A DNA stretch of 24,237 bases, from the NCBI GenBank assembly GCA_043817345.1, contig JBDRGZ010000054.1:1-24237 (forward strand), read 5' to 3'. A program made the translations under genes and the position numbers. Source of the stretch: CAYSXS01 sp043817345. Its GTDB lineage: Bacteria > Patescibacteriota > Patescibacteriia > UBA2196. The notes beneath the pieces are model-generated. The model saw only the letters and a list, made by a program, of their open reading frames with translations. It had not been told where the DNA came from and searched no databases. Numbering within the stretch: the first letter of the stretch is position 1; each line of letters starts with the position of its first letter. Shown piece by piece: positions 22,024 through 24,237 of the stretch.

Positions 22024-24237
22024 TCAACCTGAACACTTACCATATCCACAAATAGGACAAGTCATACATCCCTCTTTAATTTCCATTTTCTGTTTACACT
22101 CTGGACAAATATTCTCATCCACTTTTTCCTCTAAATTTTCTTCTTGCTCTTTCTTTTCTTCCTCTTTGTCATCTATTAAATTAATCAAAGTTGGTTGTTT
22201 AACTTTAACCTCTACTTTTTGAGCTGGCCTTTCTTTAACAATCTCTTCCTTTACACCATGATCGCCTTCTGGCATTACTTTGACCTTTTCCTTATTTGTT
22301 CCAATATTTAAAACCTGTGCGTCACGAGAACCATCACGATAAATAGTAACTCCTTTACACCCAGACTTGTACGATAAAAGGTATACTTTTCTTACGTCAT
22401 CGACTGTTGCTGAATTTGGGAAATTAACAGTTTTTGAAACTGCATTATCTGTGTGTGCCTGAAAAGCAGCTTGCATCTTTACGTGTGTTTCTGGTTCAAT
22501 ATCATGTGAAGAAACAAAAATCTCTTGCCACTTCTTTGGTATTCCATGAACACCGCGAACTGAACCATGCTGTGCAACTTGTCGCATAACATCTTCGCTA
22601 TAGAAACCTTCACGAATAGCAATCTGTTTAAATAAAGGGTTAACTTCAATTAATTCATCACCAGCATCTAATATATTCATGCGCGTATAACAAACAGCAA
22701 ACAGTGGTTCGATTCCAGAGGAAGCCCCGGCAATAATCGAAATTGTACCTGTAGGTGCAATTGTTGTGACTGTTGCATTACGAATTTTGTAATCTGATTT
22801 TCCATCATCAAATACTGAACCTTTAAAACCAGGAAAAACACCCCTTTGTTCTGCTAATTCTTCTGATGCCCTGTGTCCTTTTTCATTAATAAACTTCATT
22901 ATCTTTTCACCAAGTTTTAAGGCTTCTTTTGCATCATATGGGATTTCAAGCTTAATCAACATATCGGCCCATCCCATTACTCCCATTCCAATCTTACGAG
23001 TTGTTTCCACAATTTTTTCGATCTGTGGTAAGGGATATCTATTCATATCAATAACATTATCAAGAAAATGTACTACCTTATATACAGTTGATTCTAATTT
23101 ATTCCAATCAACTTCTTGTTTCCCTTTATCATTTTCTTTTATCATTTCTGCTAGATTAATACTACCTAAATTACAAGATTCAAATGGCAATAATGGCTGT
23201 TCACCGCAGTCTAGACTTACAATTCCATTAGTAATGAAGCTTAAAGTTACTGGCTCTGTTAAATCATATACTCTTTGAGGTTTTGATTTTTTAATTTCTT
23301 TAATTTTATCTTCAAAATCTTCTTTATAAAACTTATGTTTCTTTAATTCGTTAATTTTTTGTTGGTGTTTATTCTTTATAAAACCGATTTCATCAACAAA
23401 AACTTTAATATTCTCCCGGCTGATTTGTACTTCAAATAATATTCCATCAGAAGTATAAATTTTTTGTTCTCCACCTTTGGTAGTATAAGGAAAAATTTTC
23501 CTTGGTTTTCTAGAACGATTATATATAGTAGATTTAATACCCAAATTTAACAAAAGTAATTGAACGCCTTTTAACATTTCCTCTGATTTTGAAGTTAAAC
23601 GAATATAATTTGTATTATTGGTTTTATTAATTCCTACTGTACCATCTGCTGTAAATAAACCCTGCAAAAATCCTATGACTGCGCTTTTAGGGGCTGTAAA
23701 AATACTTTCTGGCACCACCTTACTGTCAGCTTTAACTGCTTTTACTCCTAATTCCTTAAAAAACTCTGCCATTCCTTTTGCATGATAAGATAAGTGCCAA
23801 ACCTTGTTTTCACGCTGAACTTCCTTAATATCTTTTGTGTACCAATTATTAATAATTTTCTTAACATAATTTAAAATACTTTTATCCTCATCACTAAAAA
23901 CAAAACCAACACGACAATTTTTATCTCCTGATCTCAACCAACCATCACCAATTAATAACCCTAATATTTGACCTAATTCTTTTGACCATTGTGTTGGTAA
24001 ACTATATCTTTTCTTAGCTAATAACTTTTTATTTTTTGAAAATTTACCTTCGCCAGACTGGATAAAAATTTTATCCCCATTTTTCAATTCATCTAAAGCA
24101 ACCCAGCCTTTAGGTGTTCGTACTTTGTGGTCTAAAGTGGCAATAATTTCATAACCAGAATTTGTTATTAAACGAGCAACGGGTTTAACTCCGTTATTTA
24201 AATATTGAGTAACTGGCCTTAATCCAACACCCTCTTT
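22024..24237 (-). CDS. nrdJ: Adenosylcobalamin-dependent (class II) ribonucleotide reductase NrdJ with intein (5' end cut by window edge)
   Basis: Reduces ribonucleotides to deoxyribonucleotides. The frame is open to the window edge, 737 residues here. Residues 1-343 are intein; the C-extein from C344 begins CGEQPLLPFESCNLGSINL, a hallmark of class II (and class I) catalytic subunits. It continues with GMGVMGWADML, APTGTISIIAGASSGIEPLFAV, and KTVNFP followed by CKGVTIYRDGSRD. The tail ends in a zinc-ribbon-like CPEC...CMTCPICGYGKC, typical of the NrdJ form with C-terminal cysteines. The N-extein lies beyond the window. The downstream cobA supports B12 dependence. The conserved Cys-Gly-Glu-Gln insertion point is a classic RNR intein site. 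Confidence 0.93.
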   Translation of the reverse strand, partial: KEGVGLRPVTQYLNNGVKPVARLITNSGYEIIATLDHKVRTPKGWVALDELKNGDKIFIQSGEGKFSKNKKLLAKKRYSLPTQWSKELGQILGLLIGDGWLRSGDKNCRVGFVFSDEDKSILNYVKKIINNWYTKDIKEVQRENKVWHLSYHAKGMAEFFKELGVKAVKADSKVVPESIFTAPKSAVIGFLQGLFTADGTVGINKTNNTNYIRLTSKSEEMLKGVQLLLLNLGIKSTIYNRSRKPRKIFPYTTKGGEQKIYTSDGILFEVQISRENIKVFVDEIGFIKNKHQQKINELKKHKFYKEDFEDKIKEIKKSKPQRVYDLTEPVTLSFITNGIVSLDCGEQPLLPFESCNLGSINLAEMIKENDKGKQEVDWNKLESTVYKVVHFLDNVIDMNRYPLPQIEKIVETTRKIGMGVMGWADMLIKLEIPYDAKEALKLGEKIMKFINEKGHRASEELAEQRGVFPGFKGSVFDDGKSDYKIRNATVTTIAPTGTISIIAGASSGIEPLFAVCYTRMNILDAGDELIEVNPLFKQIAIREGFYSEDVMRQVAQHGSVRGVHGIPKKWQEIFVSSHDIEPETHVKMQAAFQAHTDNAVSKTVNFPNSATVDDVRKVYLLSYKSGCKGVTIYRDGSRDAQVLNIGTNKEKVKVMPEGDHGVKEEIVKERPAQKVEVKVKQPTLINLIDDKEEEKKEQEENLEEKVDENICPECKQKMEIKEGCMTCPICGYGKCSG
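23209..24237 (-). mobile_element. LAGLIDADG intein inside nrdJ (N-terminal end outside window)
   Basis: A protein intron that should splice itself out of NrdJ and encodes a homing endonuclease. Numbering from the window edge: block B has the TxxH of ATLDH (33-37) with GWVALDELKNGD (44-55); the two dodecapeptide motifs are LGLLIGDGW (92-100) and LQGLFTADG (191-199), each with the acidic residue kept; block F is RVYDLTEPVTLSF; block G is NGIVSLD followed by C344. The junction is odd: Leu-Asp replaces the usual His-Asn before the +1 Cys, and Leu sits where block F often has His. Cys1 lies upstream of the window. Boundary at 23209/23208 follows from the start of CGEQPL. Confidence 0.88.

Noticed and set aside
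21998..22036. ATG at 22036 as the cobA start
   Set aside because: It would overlap nrdJ and add 13 residues (MFRLIKPVLSDHF) unlike family N-termini. ATG 21997 gives the usual spacing to the P-loop.
21328..22050. Cobalamin riboswitch near cobA/nrdJ
   Set aside because: No B12-box-like conserved sequence was seen around cobA. The region upstream of nrdJ is outside the window, so its absence there cannot be judged.
1..24237. Alternative code with TGA as glycine (as in Gracilibacteria/SR1)
   Set aside because: TGA ends gyrA, pilB, nrdJ and the MFS gene at the expected family lengths, and no conserved glycine falls on TGA.

Overview
The window is strongly A+T-rich and tightly packed, with almost no Shine-Dalgarno sequences. 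Most visible promoters lie only a few bases upstream of the start codon. It uses the standard bacterial code: TGA is a stop for gyrA, pilB and nrdJ. The mix of genes (type IV pilus ATPase, LysM/M23 peptidases, a B12-dependent ribonucleotide reductase carrying an intein, a cobalamin adenosyltransferase, and several small unrecognised proteins) suggests a member of the Candidate Phyla Radiation (Patescibacteria). That placement is inferred from style and content, not from a marker-gene search.

Layout. 1-639 holds the start of rsmA on the minus strand; it is cut by the window edge and carries A+T-rich repeats inside the gene. 662-1811 (plus strand) holds a small overlapping DUF4258/DUF2283 pair, a lone M23 peptidase, and a 10-codon mini-ORF with the only strong ribosome binding site I noticed. 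1885-7520 (minus strand) holds tsaC, an MFS transporter coupled to an HD-domain gene with a frameshift in a run of eight A, a dinJ-yafQ toxin-antitoxin pair with a clear promoter, and leuS. 7670-9115 (plus) is a membrane-anchored LysM/M23 murein hydrolase. 9120-9321 is a short element with terminal inverted repeats that also holds a terminator. 9330-18782 (minus) is a long run: pilB, a polytopic membrane protein, ftsH, gyrA, an anchored protein, a metallo-beta-lactamase-fold protein, and a charged protein of unknown function. 18994-20187 (plus) is ribosomal protein S1 with a structured leader and a strong terminator. 20262-24237 (minus) holds two unknown small proteins, a second inverted-repeat element, cobA/btuR, and nrdJ interrupted by a LAGLIDADG intein that runs off the window end.

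Functional themes. Housekeeping dominates: rRNA and tRNA modification, tRNA charging, DNA supercoiling, protein quality control, translation and dNTP supply. The clearest pairing is cobA next to nrdJ, because CobA makes the adenosylcobalamin that class II ribonucleotide reductase needs. pilB and the two M23 peptidases point to pili and cell-wall remodelling.

The most unusual items are the intein with a non-canonical Leu-Asp/Cys C-terminal junction, the matching extended -10/leaderless start architecture at two genes, the A8 frameshift in the HD gene, the isolated 10-codon ORF with a GGAGG site, and palindromic or repeat sequences inside the reading frames of rsmA, tsaC and pilB. No rRNA, tRNA or CRISPR array was seen, and no gene-free stretch exceeds about 300 bases.
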